64,000 nucleotides of DNA, from positions 51,370 to 115,369 of the forward strand of contig JAVKPL010011077.1 in the NCBI GenBank assembly GCA_032173675.1, read 5' to 3'. The notes below the pieces were generated by a model. That model was not told where the DNA came from and did no database searches. It saw nothing but the letters and a program-made list of their open reading frames with translations. Positions 31,022 through 43,196 of the stretch are shown here, one piece after another. Both the position numbers and the translations under genes were made by a program. The stretch is from Gastrolobium villosum (taxonomy: Eukaryota; Streptophyta; Magnoliopsida; Fabales; Fabaceae). The stretch's first letter is position 1. Every line of letters begins with the position of its first letter.

Positions 31022-34000
31022 TCATAGATCAACACCCTCATCCAGACCTTTTGAACTGATCATCACATTTGAATCAATTTGTTTGTCAAACTTCTTTCTC
31101 CTCCTTGCTTCAAACTCTTGAAACCCATCCATCTATATCATTCATAAATAGTTCAATTGCATTGAAAATTGAACATTTCCATTGATTTAGCGGGAAAATA
31201 GAGAAGTGAAAAGAAAATAATAATAATAATAACAATAATAATAAGGGAACAAAATCCTACCTGTTGAAATTGATCCATTGAAATAGGATTACCGTGCAGT
31301 GATATGTTCTGAAGAGCTTTGCAATCTTTCAATAAATTCATAGGTATCTGTCCAGAAGGAAACCACAGTATAATTAGGACATTTGAAATATAAGGAAATT
31401 GGTTTAGAATATAAACTGTCAGGGTTGGAATTGCTAGACGCAAACAACAAAGATTTAGATGCAATGCACCGATTTGTAAATAAAAAAAAGGAAAGAGAAT
31501 AATCAATAGCACTGTAAAAATACTATGTCAATAAGGCCTATTGCCTACAAGATAGACAACTATGACACCAGTGTCCTCCAAACCATCAACATGAATTCTA
31601 GTAGTTAAGAAAGATGTTATTCAAAGTTAAGACCCCTCAATCACCTCTTACAAATGCTTGTAGTGCCCACGCATGTGTGTAAAGAATGAAACTGGATATT
31701 CATGATATTCAAACCACATTATCTTATGGCATGAATAACTATATGCATTTCCCTAGGATGGAGCAAACTAACGTGAAAAGAAACAGGTACAGTTCATTAT
31801 AATGGTCAAAGCCATAGTCATTGATTTTACACATCCCTACGGCTAAGTCAAAACATTACTGTATAACATATATTTAGCAGTGATGGAAGTTAACTTGGTG
31901 AACACAAAGAACTCCAAACAATAAGTAACTTCTAAGTTTATGTTTCAATCATGAAATTTTGGACTCAGATTCTTCAGAAGCAAAAATTATAATCAAACAA
32001 TTTGCAACCAATCATTCAAGTCTGCAAAGTTTATAAAATGCTAAAAGTTTGACAAGACAAACTCCTACATTATAATGACAATCAGTTCCATCAGATGAAA
32101 GATAGACTTTCTAATGTCTATTTTATGTCAGTGTTGATCTGTTCCAACAGATAAATTCAGGTAGCTGAACATAGCAGTACCAGACATAATCAGGTCAAAC
32201 CTTCCTCAACTGTTTTGATTATGCTTCCTAATATTTTCAAGGACTGACGAACGTACTTGCTTCCCAATTCATACGGAATTACAATGGGTATCATCAAATT
32301 TCTATTAGGGGAACTTACAAGCAATCGATGTTCGGCCAATCTATGGCTTAACATTACAGTTGGATAGTCCTTGGAAGATGTCCTCATGTCCATAAATTAT
32401 TTTAAGATTATAAAGGAAAACTAAACATGACAAACAAAATAAATAAATAAAAGAGAACAAGAAAACAATCAAGTGAAATTGAACCAAGTCCAGCATTACA
32501 TGACTAAGGCTTTAAAACCACAAATTACTACCTGCTTCACATTATTGTTATCTAAGCAAAGTGACTTCAAGTGAGAGAGATTGCACACCGAAGAGGGAAG
32601 ATCTTCAATAAGATTATCTGAAATGATCAGAAAAAGGTTTAAATTAGCTTCAGTCAACCATAATAAAGCCAAATAGCAAGGAAAATGGTGCAAATTGTTT
32701 TGAAGATCAAGATTAGATTATCATAGAAATAGTCAATCACAAGGGAATCAGTCTTATGGTATGCATGTCACCATAGTCATTCTTCAACCTGAAATATTGT
32801 CATTATCCTCAAATTATAGCCACATATAACCAAATCGTGACTTTTGACTAAATCAAACTAGACAAGTAACTATAAAGCACGACGCAGTCTAAACACCTAA
32901 GCTTCAATCTAGAGATAAAATGTAAGATCAGAAAAGCAATCTCAAGCATAAAGCAAACTTGCAAAGTAACCTAATCTTGAATGTAAATCTACCATAAAAC
33001 AAAAAATTCCATTGAAGAGAAACAAAGATAGCATGAGGGCGGATCCTCCTCAGCAGGCTAATAATCAACAAAACCAGTTAAGTAAATAAAACTTCAATAG
33101 GGAAAAAATATCTCTCCAATCTCCACCCATGACTGACAAGGAAAGAACACGTCCCTAAAAAAAAGAAAGAAAATGCATACATAAACACACATGAAAAACA
33201 CGTGCATTTGCTTGTATACATGAAGAAATCAAGTCAATCAGAAGCATACCATTAGCTTGTAATTCTTCCAAAGAGAAGCAACTTCCAACAGATTCTGGGA
33301 GAGACTGTAACTTGTTATTTGACACGTTTAAAAGTAACAGCTGCATTACCAAACAGTGTATCATACTCTGAAAGTTAAAAATGGTATACATTTCATATCA
33401 AAATTTCCCATACTATACAACAAAACACTATAAGGAAACTCTCAATTCATTTATTACGAGTGCATGGTTATGATCCAAGCCCCATGCAAATCCAACTCAT
33501 AGGTCTCTCTGGCATAAATTTATTATTTATTTGACATTTTAAGATAACATATATATAATAAATATCAAAGAGTTCCTGAGTTCTAAAAGGGTATACTTAA
33601 AGACTCTTCATGGTTTTGAAGATTAGCCATTGTCAACAGAAAGCATATATTCTCAAGAAGCATTGACAGTTAGATGAAAACAGGCTAAAACAAGGACAAT
33701 ATGACAAAATTTAAAGTTTCACATTACAATGAGTAATGTTGCATAGTATAATCTCAAACTCTTCAAAATTCCCATGATCATGCAGTAATGATACTCGTAT
33801 CTAAATATTAATGCATTATGCATGCAAATCCCAAATCATAGAGAAGTCAGATGGTATTCGGGTTTCATAATGTACAATTACTTACATTTCTCAAACTGCC
33901 AATAGTTGCCGGCAATGATGTTAACAAATTCCCTGAGATGGATAAGCGTTCAAGCCTTACTAACTGGCCCACTAGAAAAACAATACACTGTAAGTTTTTA

Positions 34001-36653
34001 CATAAAAACAAATAAAAGTCCCACCAAATACACATCATGTAAGCAAATAAAATAATAACATTCTTTTTCACCAAAAAAAATAAAATAATAACATTCTTTA
34101 AAATAATATCTTATTGGAGTAAAAAGAGAATTACATTCATCAGGCAAGGATGTAATTCGATTTCCATCAAGGTTCATTAGTTTTAGAGATTGGAGTTTCC
34201 CCAAATTCACTGGCAGTCTCTCGATGAGGTTGTCCGCTAATACCTGTGATGTTAGTGCAACTTCAATATGTAATATGTTTTGTAATCAATCTTTAATGCT
34301 ATATAACTACAGTTCTTTTAAAAATGTTAAAGCAACCACTGCCAACACACTAACATGGCAAAAATAAATGAAAGGTAGCCCAGTGTTCATAGTCATAACA
34401 CATGTCCCAAAAGCATGAGTTTCAAAAAGAATAAATAAACTCAAAATTCAATGATTCTACTAGAATCATTCAGTAGACAAACTTCTATAGGAAAAACAAC
34501 ATGACAGGGTTTGAGGTGGGAATGAAGCCAAACTTCAATCAGGCCTAAGCCTGATCTGACAAGGGATATAAAATAGGCATGTACAGCAACTAGGATAAGA
34601 TCGTAGCAACTACCAACTAAGCAATTATAACGCCTAATTGCTTGTAGGTTTTGCAACCAGTCAGCACTACAATTTTCCATTATTTTGCTTCTGTGGCAAT
34701 TATTTTTTAATGGTTTGAAAGCCTTCTATCACCAGCTTGTAAATGAACATAATATAAGTTGGTAGTTTCACTAACAGCACAAGAACTGAACATGAAATAG
34801 CACATAGATATGAATATAAAGCATGATGTATAACTATCCTTTAAAGTTCAAACACAATTTGTTGGTACTTTGCTGGGAAAAAAGTAATCAACATGAAATA
34901 GCACATAGATCTGAATATAAAGCATGGTGTATAACTATCCTTTAAAGTTTAAACACAATTTGTTGGTACTTTGCTGGGGAAAAAGTAATCAACAATTATT
35001 ACATTACTAAACTGTACATATTCAAGTCAACCATAATTGTTTGGAGTACTGATATTCACAAAAGAGAGCTATTAATTTCAAGCAAAATCTGTAACAGCTT
35101 ATTTAATTTACTGGCCCTTCATAGTCCAACAGAACTAGATAAAATCTATAATCAAAGTTTTCAGTCACCAAAAGTAAACAGTAAACGTTCAATAGAAGTT
35201 ATCTTGCTGCAGTCATAGAGTAAAATGTTTGGTTCTTACCAGGCGCTGCATATTAATTAATTTGTTAATTTCCACCGGAATGTCAACTGCAGTCAAGGAA
35301 ATGAACTATTAATGACACGATAACAACAATAACAATAATAATAATCCTTCAGAGGAAAAGCACTTCTCTTTGAGATCAAAATCATTATATCTACGTCCCA
35401 ACAAAGGCTTCTTAACCGAAATTTAAGGAAAAGGAAATGAAAGAAAGAAAAAATTGCTTACCTATTCGATTATGTGTTAAGTCAAGAGTGCGTACAGATC
35501 TGTCTAAATCAACAATTTCATCTGGAAATGTCTGTTTAAGAAGGGGAGCAAAAGGTACCAAGGTAAGTATGTTTCAAAAAAACACACACCAGCACGCATT
35601 CAAATACAAATACACAAAGAGAAGGAAAACTTATTGGTTATATGTAAATCAGCATAAATTCAAAATTCTCAACAAACTATACTACGACCTCATCAAATAT
35701 TTTAGACATAGGTCTCACCGAGTATTACATAACACCAGTTTTTTTATGGAAATCAAATTAGACTCACAAATTACCCTCAAATAGTTTACTTTGTAAGTAA
35801 CACAATTCAAACAAAAAAGGCAAATTATATGATAAAAGTTGCCTATCTAGCGTAATCAAACTAGTATTCATGAAGTGGCCATGTAGTAACCGATCAGCCC
35901 ATCCTTTCTTGTACATCAAATGTATGATACAAAGTTACACATTCATTAAGGTTTCAATGCTATAAACACATACTGAGGCTAAAAAAAAGGACAGCCTGAT
36001 GTTATAAAGCTTCCAATATGCATATGGTCGAGGGAAGGGTAGGGTCCAAAGTAGGCACCCTTACCTTGAATTTGCAAGAGTTTCATTACATGAATCGAAT
36101 CTGTGACCTTCGGATCAAATGGCAACAACACCAATGTCCGTTGTGCCAAGTTTCACTTTAAAGTAAGAGAATAACAAGAGAAAGAATAAAATGTATAAAC
36201 TCCTAACTCCAAGTAAGAAGAAGAAAAAAGAATAAAAAGACAACAGAACACCAAGCAGTGACCCAGGCATCATTAACTCGACCACAGTGCTGCTCCATAA
36301 CATGCATCACTCGTCTCAATAACATAAGATTGATTAATATTAGAGGATACTACAACAATATTAATACACTCTCAAGGTTTAATCCATGATACTGTAAATA
36401 ACCCATGCCACAGAATAAAACTACATACGAAAGTTTATACAAAAAAAAAAAATCCTTAACAATAACACAATCGGTTTATTTAATGTTACCAAACAAGCAG
36501 AAAATAATTAAATAAATAAAAAAAACACAAAAAGGAGAAAGAAAAGAGCGTTGCCTTCAATTTGGAATCGCGCAAAGCAACAATGCCCGTGGATCGCCAC
36601 CGCGCGGTTCTACTTGCCTTGGTGTCAGCGTTTTTGCTCTCACAACAACCCAT
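31022..36653 (-). CDS. Leucine-rich-repeat protein, LRRC57/At5g07910-like
   Basis: Nine coding exons read in phase (minus strand): 36653-36555, 35531-35462, 35286-35240, 34243-34135, 33971-33886, 33340-33250, 32617-32532, 31347-31261, 31132-31022; 786 nt, 261 residues. It starts MGCCESKNADTKASR, with Gly2 and Cys3/Cys4 fitting N-myristoylation and palmitoylation, so membrane attachment is likely. Then KASRTARWRSTGIVALRD and a run of LRRs (LDLTHNRI, LMNLDGNRITSLP, LSISGNLLTSLP, LLNVSNNKLQSLPESVGS, LCLDNNNVKQ, ISLHGNPISMDQFQ), closing with a basic tail (EARRRKKFDKQ). Length and layout match the Arabidopsis At5g07910 family, related to animal LRRC57. Function is unknown. All junctions are GT-AG except intron 1, whose donor appears to be GC (AAG|GCAACG). 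Confidence 0.93.
34789..34992. repeat. Tandem duplication in an LRR-gene intron
   Basis: Two copies of about 101 bp (starting AACATGAAATAGCACATAGA at 34789 and 34890) that differ at only a few bases, within intron 3. It is probably a recent tandem duplication with no coding effect. Confidence 0.9.
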
Positions 36654-37082
36654 CTCTTCCAAAATACCATGCAAAATTTGAGTTAAATCGTGAAAATTGA
36701 TTAAGGTTTTTACACAGAGAGTTTGAAGGAGGAGAAGGAGTCAGAGTCAGAGTCAGACACCCACCAAACAGAAACCGCGTTTTTTTTTTAATCGCGTTTT
36801 TAATTTGTATTTTCCTTTTCTCCGACCTTGTCAACGTTTTTTATATTTTTTATTAGCCTCGTAATAATATAAAATACAATAGATATTAATATTACTAGAA
36901 ATTTTGCGTTATTATATTTATAAATATTAAAAAAAATAGTTGTTTTGTTTACATCGTCATTCAGTGGGTATCAGAGGCAACCTTATTGTAGTGGCGTTGC
37001 GTTGTACTTGTATAGGGTGTTTGGCTATAATTGCACACACGACAACGAGGTTAGGAATGCAACTAATCAACGAGGTTACGTT
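36654..37082. other. 5' leader and promoter side of the LRR gene
   Basis: The leader just upstream of the ATG holds a GAGTCAGAGTCAGAGTCAG run (about 36737-36755 plus strand). No clear TATA box was fixed. Further right is AT-rich spacer up to the hAT element. Confidence 0.4.
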
Positions 37083-37090
37083 GTCCTTTC

Positions 37091-37738
37091 TAGGGCTGGC
37101 AATACGCGCCAGCCCGCCCCGCCCCGGCCCGCCACTGTCCCGCTTAAAATGGGCTGGCCCGCCCCGGTCCGTTTTGACAAAACGGGTTGAATTGAGCAAC
37201 CCAGCCCGTTTTATGAGTGAGTTGGCGGGCTACGGGCCAGCCCGCCTAAAATAAAAAAATATATAAAAATATAAAAATAAAATACAAAAAAATAAATTCT
37301 GTATATTTTTTTTTTTTGCATAAAAGCATATAAAAATCTGCATAAAATCCTAATGTGCTTATGAAACCAAGAAGATTAGTGTTTAATAATCTACATATAA
37401 ATATGCATCTTTCAATCCAGAAATAATAATAAAAATTAAAATCATATCAAGGTAAAATAGAATAACAAAACAAGTAACAAAGTGTTATATGAGCAGTCCA
37501 CAACAATGCGAAAAAGCCACTTGCATGCAGAGAAATCTAGGGCACGAAGTTACATAATAATTGGATAACCTAAAAAAAAGGGGGCTTGGCGGGCTAGCCA
37601 GCCCCGTGGCGGGCCGAGCCCGACGGGCTGGTGGGTTTGGCGGGGCGGGCTGGTGGGTTCAAAAACTCAACCCAGCCCGCCCTGTTTGGTGGGCGGGGCG
37701 GGCCAACCCGACGGGCTCAGCCCATTTTGCCAGGCCTA
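37091..37738. mobile_element. Non-autonomous hAT element, 648 bp
   Basis: Ends TAGGGCTGGCAA and TTGCCAGGCCTA, with a perfect 8-bp duplication GTCCTTTC (37083-37090 and 37739-37746). Both ends carry GC-rich blocks with many GGCGGGC/GCCCGCC words around an AT-rich core. No transposase is encoded; the Gly/Pro/Arg-rich open frames come from the GC blocks. Confidence 0.92.
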
Positions 37739-37746
37739 GTCCTTTC

Positions 37747-38562
37747 CCTCAATTTCCTTTCTCTTTTTTCTGTCTCACAAACTCTCCACGTGTATAGTAT
37801 TTTAGCATGAATTAAATAAGATTTTCGATTATTTGAATTTATTTTTACAATGTTATTAAAATCAGTCCGATCATTAATCCGGTCAAAGCATTCGTCATTG
37901 ATTCTATCAGTGAGTTACGTTACTGATTGAACTGTATGATCTGGTAATTATATATAAATCTACAATTTATATTACAAAAATTATAAAAATACTCAAATAG
38001 CTGAAAAATATTATAAATTCTAAATATTTTAATATAAAAATTAATAAATTATATATTATTCTCCAATAAAGGATCAAACAAATATATAATATTTGTGATA
38101 ATAGTGTTTCATTTCAGGTTCAATAAACTACATCTCTAACTATAACTCAAATCAAAATTTCATGCATAGTACATAACTGTGATAATATTAATATTGTAGG
38201 TACATAACTTATGTAAGTCAATAAGCAACAGATCACTCAACTTTGTCAATTATGATTTTTTCAGGAAATTTTTTTATTTTTTTTGAATTATTTTTTTATT
38301 AAACCGAGTTGGGTCGTTGGTTAACCGATCGGTCACCGATTTTCACCTAAACTGGCCGGGTCGCACCAAATCTGGTACTTGACCAATATAATGTGATGAC
38401 TGATTACCAAATTTTGGGTCGACCTGGAAGTTCGGATTTTACAACATTGGTTTTTACTTCCCACCTTGAGTCACAAATTTTGCTTAATTACATGGATTAT
38501 AATATGCAAGATAACAACTGCACTAACAAAACAGAATGTGTACATTTATTGTGATGAAATGA
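37747..38562. other. AT-rich intergenic sequence
   Basis: No gene, RNA or repeat recognised. Around 38300-38440 are words such as GGTCGTTGGTTAACCGATCGG, possibly an old repeat. Confidence 0.35.
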
Positions 38563-38573
38563 TTTATGTCATT

Positions 38574-38744
38574 TTTTTTTAAATATTCTAATCGGTTCAT
38601 TGCTTCGCAACTAATCCAATTCGGGGCGGGTCCAGTATTAAGGCTTTAAACCCCTCCCAAAGGTGATACTGGGGAGATTCGAACACATGCTCTCAGCCCC
38701 ACCTGCTTAGCTCCCATGCGCCAACTGAGCTACCACCATTTGGT
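38574..38744 (-). mobile_element. tRNA-derived SINE with target duplication
   Basis: On the minus strand GGTGGTAGCTCAGTTGGCGC (box A) begins near the 5' end, followed by GTGTTCGAATCTCC (box B) and a body ending in an A-rich tail. Flanked by TTTATGTCATT at 38563-38573 and 38745-38755. About 171 bp, close to full length. Confidence 0.88.
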
Positions 38745-38755
38745 TTTATGTCATT

Positions 38756-39093
38756 CTCTTTAAATCAACTAGTGCAGTACTGTGCGATGCACGGAGGAAA
38801 AAAAAATCAAAAATTTTGTCGGCGTCTATCGTTGGTTAATCGCTAAAAGAAATAACCGTATCAGTATTTTATGCAAATAAAAAATAGTTATGTACTCTAT
38901 AACAATAGCGGACATGGAATTTTTTTTTTAATGCATGCACATTTAGAATAAGAGAATAAAGGAAAAAGAAATTAAATAAAAATTTAAATATATTAAAATA
39001 CAAAATAATATATAAAAAAGAAAAGAAAAGGAAACTTTAACTTAACATAAAAAAGTAATCAAGAGTCAGCTAAACTATTACAATAGAACATTT
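38756..39093. other. Intergenic sequence
   Basis: AT-rich. The phrase GTGCGATGCACGGA near 38786 resembles a short motif common in plant dispersed repeats; no element boundaries were found. Confidence 0.3.
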
Positions 39094-42000
39094 TGGGTCC
39101 TTAACAAAAATTACGGGCCTCAATTTAATCTCTTAGGAAAAAAAAAAAGTCTACTCGTGATCCCTCAGAATTTAAAAATAGACCTAGATAATCAAAATTA
39201 TGATCTCTGAAATTCAAAAAAACCCACATTAATCCCTCAAAAGGACTAACATTAGTCTATTTTAGAATTTAAAGGGATCACGAGTCGACTTTATAACACC
39301 TCACAATTCTAAAATAAGTAATTAAAGTGTTAAGTGAGAAATTAAGTAAAGGATTAGTGAAAATCCCAAAGATTAGGCCAAAATACGAAGAAAGGGCAAA
39401 ACGGTAATTAGCCAACACGCAACCCTAGGAAGGTAAAAAATTGAGCAGGAGGTCTCAGATGATAAAAATAAGCCTGGAAATGGATTCAGAACGAAAAATT
39501 GAGTGGATAGGCAAGTTTCAAAAAAATCAGTGAATAGTGTTTTTCGCGGGTAAAAATACCGCAGTCAGATTGCACCGTAAAACGTGCCAATGGAATTTTG
39601 AGCTCTAGGTTTCAAATTTTGATTTTTAATGGTCCATAGAAATAGGAAATATGATTTCTGATAATATTTGAGGGATTTAAGTCAATTTGTGGAAGTTTAT
39701 TAACGGAGCGCGCTGTACCTTAAAGCAGTGTTTTTCTGAACAACCGGAAAGCTCAAAATTTTTATCTGAAAGAGTAAAATTAAAGGATTTTGTTAAGATA
39801 AAAAATTATAATTTCTCATTAGGTTTTAAATAGTGAATTTTAGTGATGATCGGAGGGAAATTCGGGTGAGTTTTAAATCACGTGGGATCCGATACCCACT
39901 TAAAAGTCAGTTAACCACTTAATGGCCCCTCTTTATCTTCATTCCACCCGTCTTCTTCCTTTCCCAGCCACGACAAAACAGCCCCATTTCCACCATTTTT
40001 ATGCAAAATTTCCTTTGGCCATAACTTGGCCATTTCTCCACCGAATTCAACGATTCTTGTCTTGAGACTTGATGGAAAACACCTTCTGAACCCATTGGTA
40101 CCACGTTTGAGCCTTGAAATCGTGTGTGGGAGGAGATCCAGCTCAATTACAGTTTCGGTTTTGTGAGATTTTGGTGTTCTTGAAGCTTTTTCATGCTCCA
40201 TTGGTGGAGTATACTTAGGTGGAGCCATATACCGTGCAATTGGGTGAGTTATTTCAACATTTCATTGGTTAAATTTTGAGTTGTGGTGTTAGAGAGCTCA
40301 AATGGAAAATATCTATTAGATGATAATGTCTTAGAATGATGTATTAATGCTAGAAATGCAATGAAAATTTTAAGCGAAAAAAATGGATTTTTAACTTAGA
40401 AAAAAATTGATGCATGAAATGGAATTTTTGAGTTGTGTTAATGTGTGGTATAGTGAATTGTAGTGTGATTATATGATGTTAGGAAGTGATTATGTGAGTT
40501 GTGGGCCATAGGAATTGAGTGGAAATCCTTGGTTTGGACTAACCAAGATTAGGCCATTTATGTACAATTGAACAAATTGATGTTTTAGAACACTTTGGTG
40601 TTGTGTTGTGTGATGGAAAAGTTATTAGATGGGTTGTGTGGTGATTGACATGTGGAAGAATCAATGTAAAAATGATAAGTGTTGAAAGTGGCAAAATGTG
40701 CCTAAAGTGTAATAATTCGTAAAACGTTGCGAAAAGGTCGTAAAACCGTAAAACGACGATTGAACTAGCCTTTGGGTAACCTAAGTAAGTGAAATAAAAT
40801 GAGAAAGAAAATTTAGAAAAATAAAACCTAAAATAACCCTATGATGGCCGAACCTTAGAGGGAGAGAAGAGGAATTTGACGTTTTTGCGTTTTGACGTAT
40901 TGTGACTGAAACTGACGGCTGTGCATGGTTGTACAGGTTGCCGTATGTGGACATAGACTTGGAACAGTGAAACAGTGGATTGCCCTTGGTCCTGGATCAA
41001 GTGGATTGAGGTAAGTGATGTGGTTTACACAAGATATGTTGAAATTCATGAATGGATTCAAAGTTCTAAGTGTGTGGAATGGTCCTCTGTGTAGGCGTTT
41101 CCGGAGAATCAAGCTGTAAGTGGAGTTCTGCGGAGCTCAGTGAAAGGAAAAAGAAAGGTAACCTCTTGGTACTGGGGCTTGTTCCCCTTTTGTGTTCCAC
41201 CTTACTAGTTGATGGCAATGGTAGGAAGTGTGTATGAGTAGTGTAGAACAGCATGAGCATGCATGTGCATTATCACAGTGGGTACTTATGTACCAGATCT
41301 CTGGCCAGTAGATATTTTTTAGCCTTCGGGCAAGTGTTTCCGGACTGCCACTGGATAGGTCTCCGAGAGGGAGTTCCAGTTGACCCAGGGTCGTGGTGTG
41401 TTATCCGGATAGGAGCACACTAGGTTGTCTCGGGTGTATATGGTTGGAAGGGGTACCTTGGTGGGTTGTTCTATGAACACGCCAGGGGTAGTACCCATAG
41501 GCGTATAGCCGAGGACATGGCGTGGTATTGGTAGCTACCATCCCGCATGTCGTAGTTGTTCTGATATATTCCCCCTTTTTCTAAATCCCTTGCTTTATCC
41601 CGTTTTATAACAGTGGTGTTGTTTTTATGCTATTGATATACATCGAAGTGAACCATTGGGCGAAGTTTTCTCCAGAACCTCTTGGTTACTGAGATATATC
41701 CGTATATCCCACCCCGTCTCGGGCATTATTTCAGGGTGTACCAGTGGATATGGAGCAGCGGGCAAGAAGCCCGCATGAGGACGAGTGGAGCAGTGGTGTA
41801 GAGTTTAGCTATCATGTCATTTTAGTTTATGAATTTATTTGGCAAGTGAAGTGTAATATGTAAATAATTGTAGTTTGAAGTTAAAGTCGTAAATGTAAAT
41901 GTAATCCAGTGTTGTAAATGTACCATGGATGTATGTAATTTGATGGAAGGGCTTTAGGCCTATTGTAGATTTATGATTATCTGCATTATGGTTTATGCAT

Positions 42001-43110
42001 GAAATTGAATGTTAGTTATTAAAACTATAAAGGATTGAAAAGTAAGCTGCTTATGTTTTAAGTGTATATTGGATTGGGTTGTAAGAGCACCAAGGCGTTG
42101 TTGGACCTTGTGTGTGCCACCCATTGGATTTTGCTGGATTTCAGGTGTATTAGTGGTGTTAAACAAGTTATGCAAATTTGGGGATTCTTGGAAATACAAA
42201 GGAAACTCTGGCGAATTTTCTGTAGAATTGGCAGTTTTTGGGTGAACTTTGGAGGAGCGTATCTCTCTCCATAGTGGTCCAATTGGGACGTGCCATACGC
42301 CATTTTGAAGCTTAAGATGTCCCCTACGTTGTCTCAAAAGCCTAGGTTCATTGGTGGTGTGCGCAGCCCATGGGGGCTGTTGTCACACACTGCCCTGTTT
42401 TGTCCTGTTTTAGTGGGCAGATTTGAGGTAGTTTTGGGAAATTAATTCCCGCTTCGTTACTTGGTCAAATTAAGCGTACGATATATCAAATCGAAGTTTG
42501 AGGTGTCTAGTTTATGGTGTAAAAGTTTGAGAGGCAGTGTCCTTGTGGTTAGGTGCAGTTTATTCCGTGAAGTTTGGACGTTTTAGGCTATTTTGGAGTT
42601 GGTAGGCAATGTTGTTTGTCCAACTTCAAACGGCGATAACCGGAGCTCACGAGCTCGGAATTGAGTGTGTGATAGCTTGATCAGAAGGTAAGTGAATAAG
42701 GAAAAAAGATTACCTGGAGTTTAAGTTTGGATTTTTATTTTGTATTCGTAGAAAAACAAATTAGCAAGTCCGATTAAGTGGTAAAAACGTAAAAGTGAGG
42801 AATTGGCTAAGTGGGTTTATGGGAACCCCTTAGTATCTTGTAGGTAATAAAATAAAGTGTATAAATAGTTAAGAAAGTCTTTCGCTAGTGTTTCAGTTAC
42901 GGTCACAGCTTTTTATTATTACGCTTTTTATACTTTTACTGTTCGCGTAATAATCGGAAAAAGTTTATTCTTATTTTTATAAATGAACTGCTGTGATTGT
43001 AACTGCGCTTAATATCATAATTAATGTTAACAATACCGGTACGTAACGTGCTGTTACAGAATTTTTTTTAAGAGGTTAAATTGGGTCCTGTAATTTGTTG
43101 GGTGGTTTGC
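39094..43110. mobile_element. Foldback MITE split by a solo LTR
   Basis: Left arm 39094-39180 (TTTGGGTCCTTAACAAAAATT ... AGTCTACTCGTGATCCC) is the inverted complement of a right arm made of 39255-39291 plus 43064-43110 (GGGATCACGAGTCGACTT ... AGAGGTTAAATTGGGTCCTG). Removing 39292-43063 rejoins the right arm, so the LTR at 39292-43058 inserted into this roughly 250-bp element. Confidence 0.75.
39292..43058. repeat. Long solo LTR (about 3.77 kb), Tekay/Del-like
   Basis: Begins TATAACACCTCACAATTC and ends ACGTGCTGTTACA, the TGTAACACC...TGTTACA style of long plant gypsy LTRs. Flanked by GACTT (39287-39291) and GAATT (43059-43063), a 5-bp duplication with one change. No coding sequence, primer site or second LTR is inside, so it is a solo LTR or a large non-coding derivative. 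Orientation is not fixed. Several weak open frames inside are not genes. Confidence 0.65.
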
Positions 43111-43196
43111 TGATGGTGGAAAAATATATATTCTGATGGAGGACGTTCCTCTATTCTAAATTTGTAAGGGAAAGTAGAATTGTTCCCTTACTTCCA

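Noticed and set aside
36940..37797. Gly/Pro/Arg-rich open frames around 37.1-37.8 kb
   Set aside because: They are translations of GC-rich blocks of a hAT MITE, with no start context or homology.
38652..38735. Possible tRNA gene on the minus strand
   Set aside because: Boxes A and B are present, but the cloverleaf is imperfect and the unit has an A-rich tail and target duplication, so it is a SINE.
39911..42337. Minus-strand frames of 75-114 codons within the long LTR
   Set aside because: They lie inside a solo LTR, lack recognisable motifs and do not connect by splicing.
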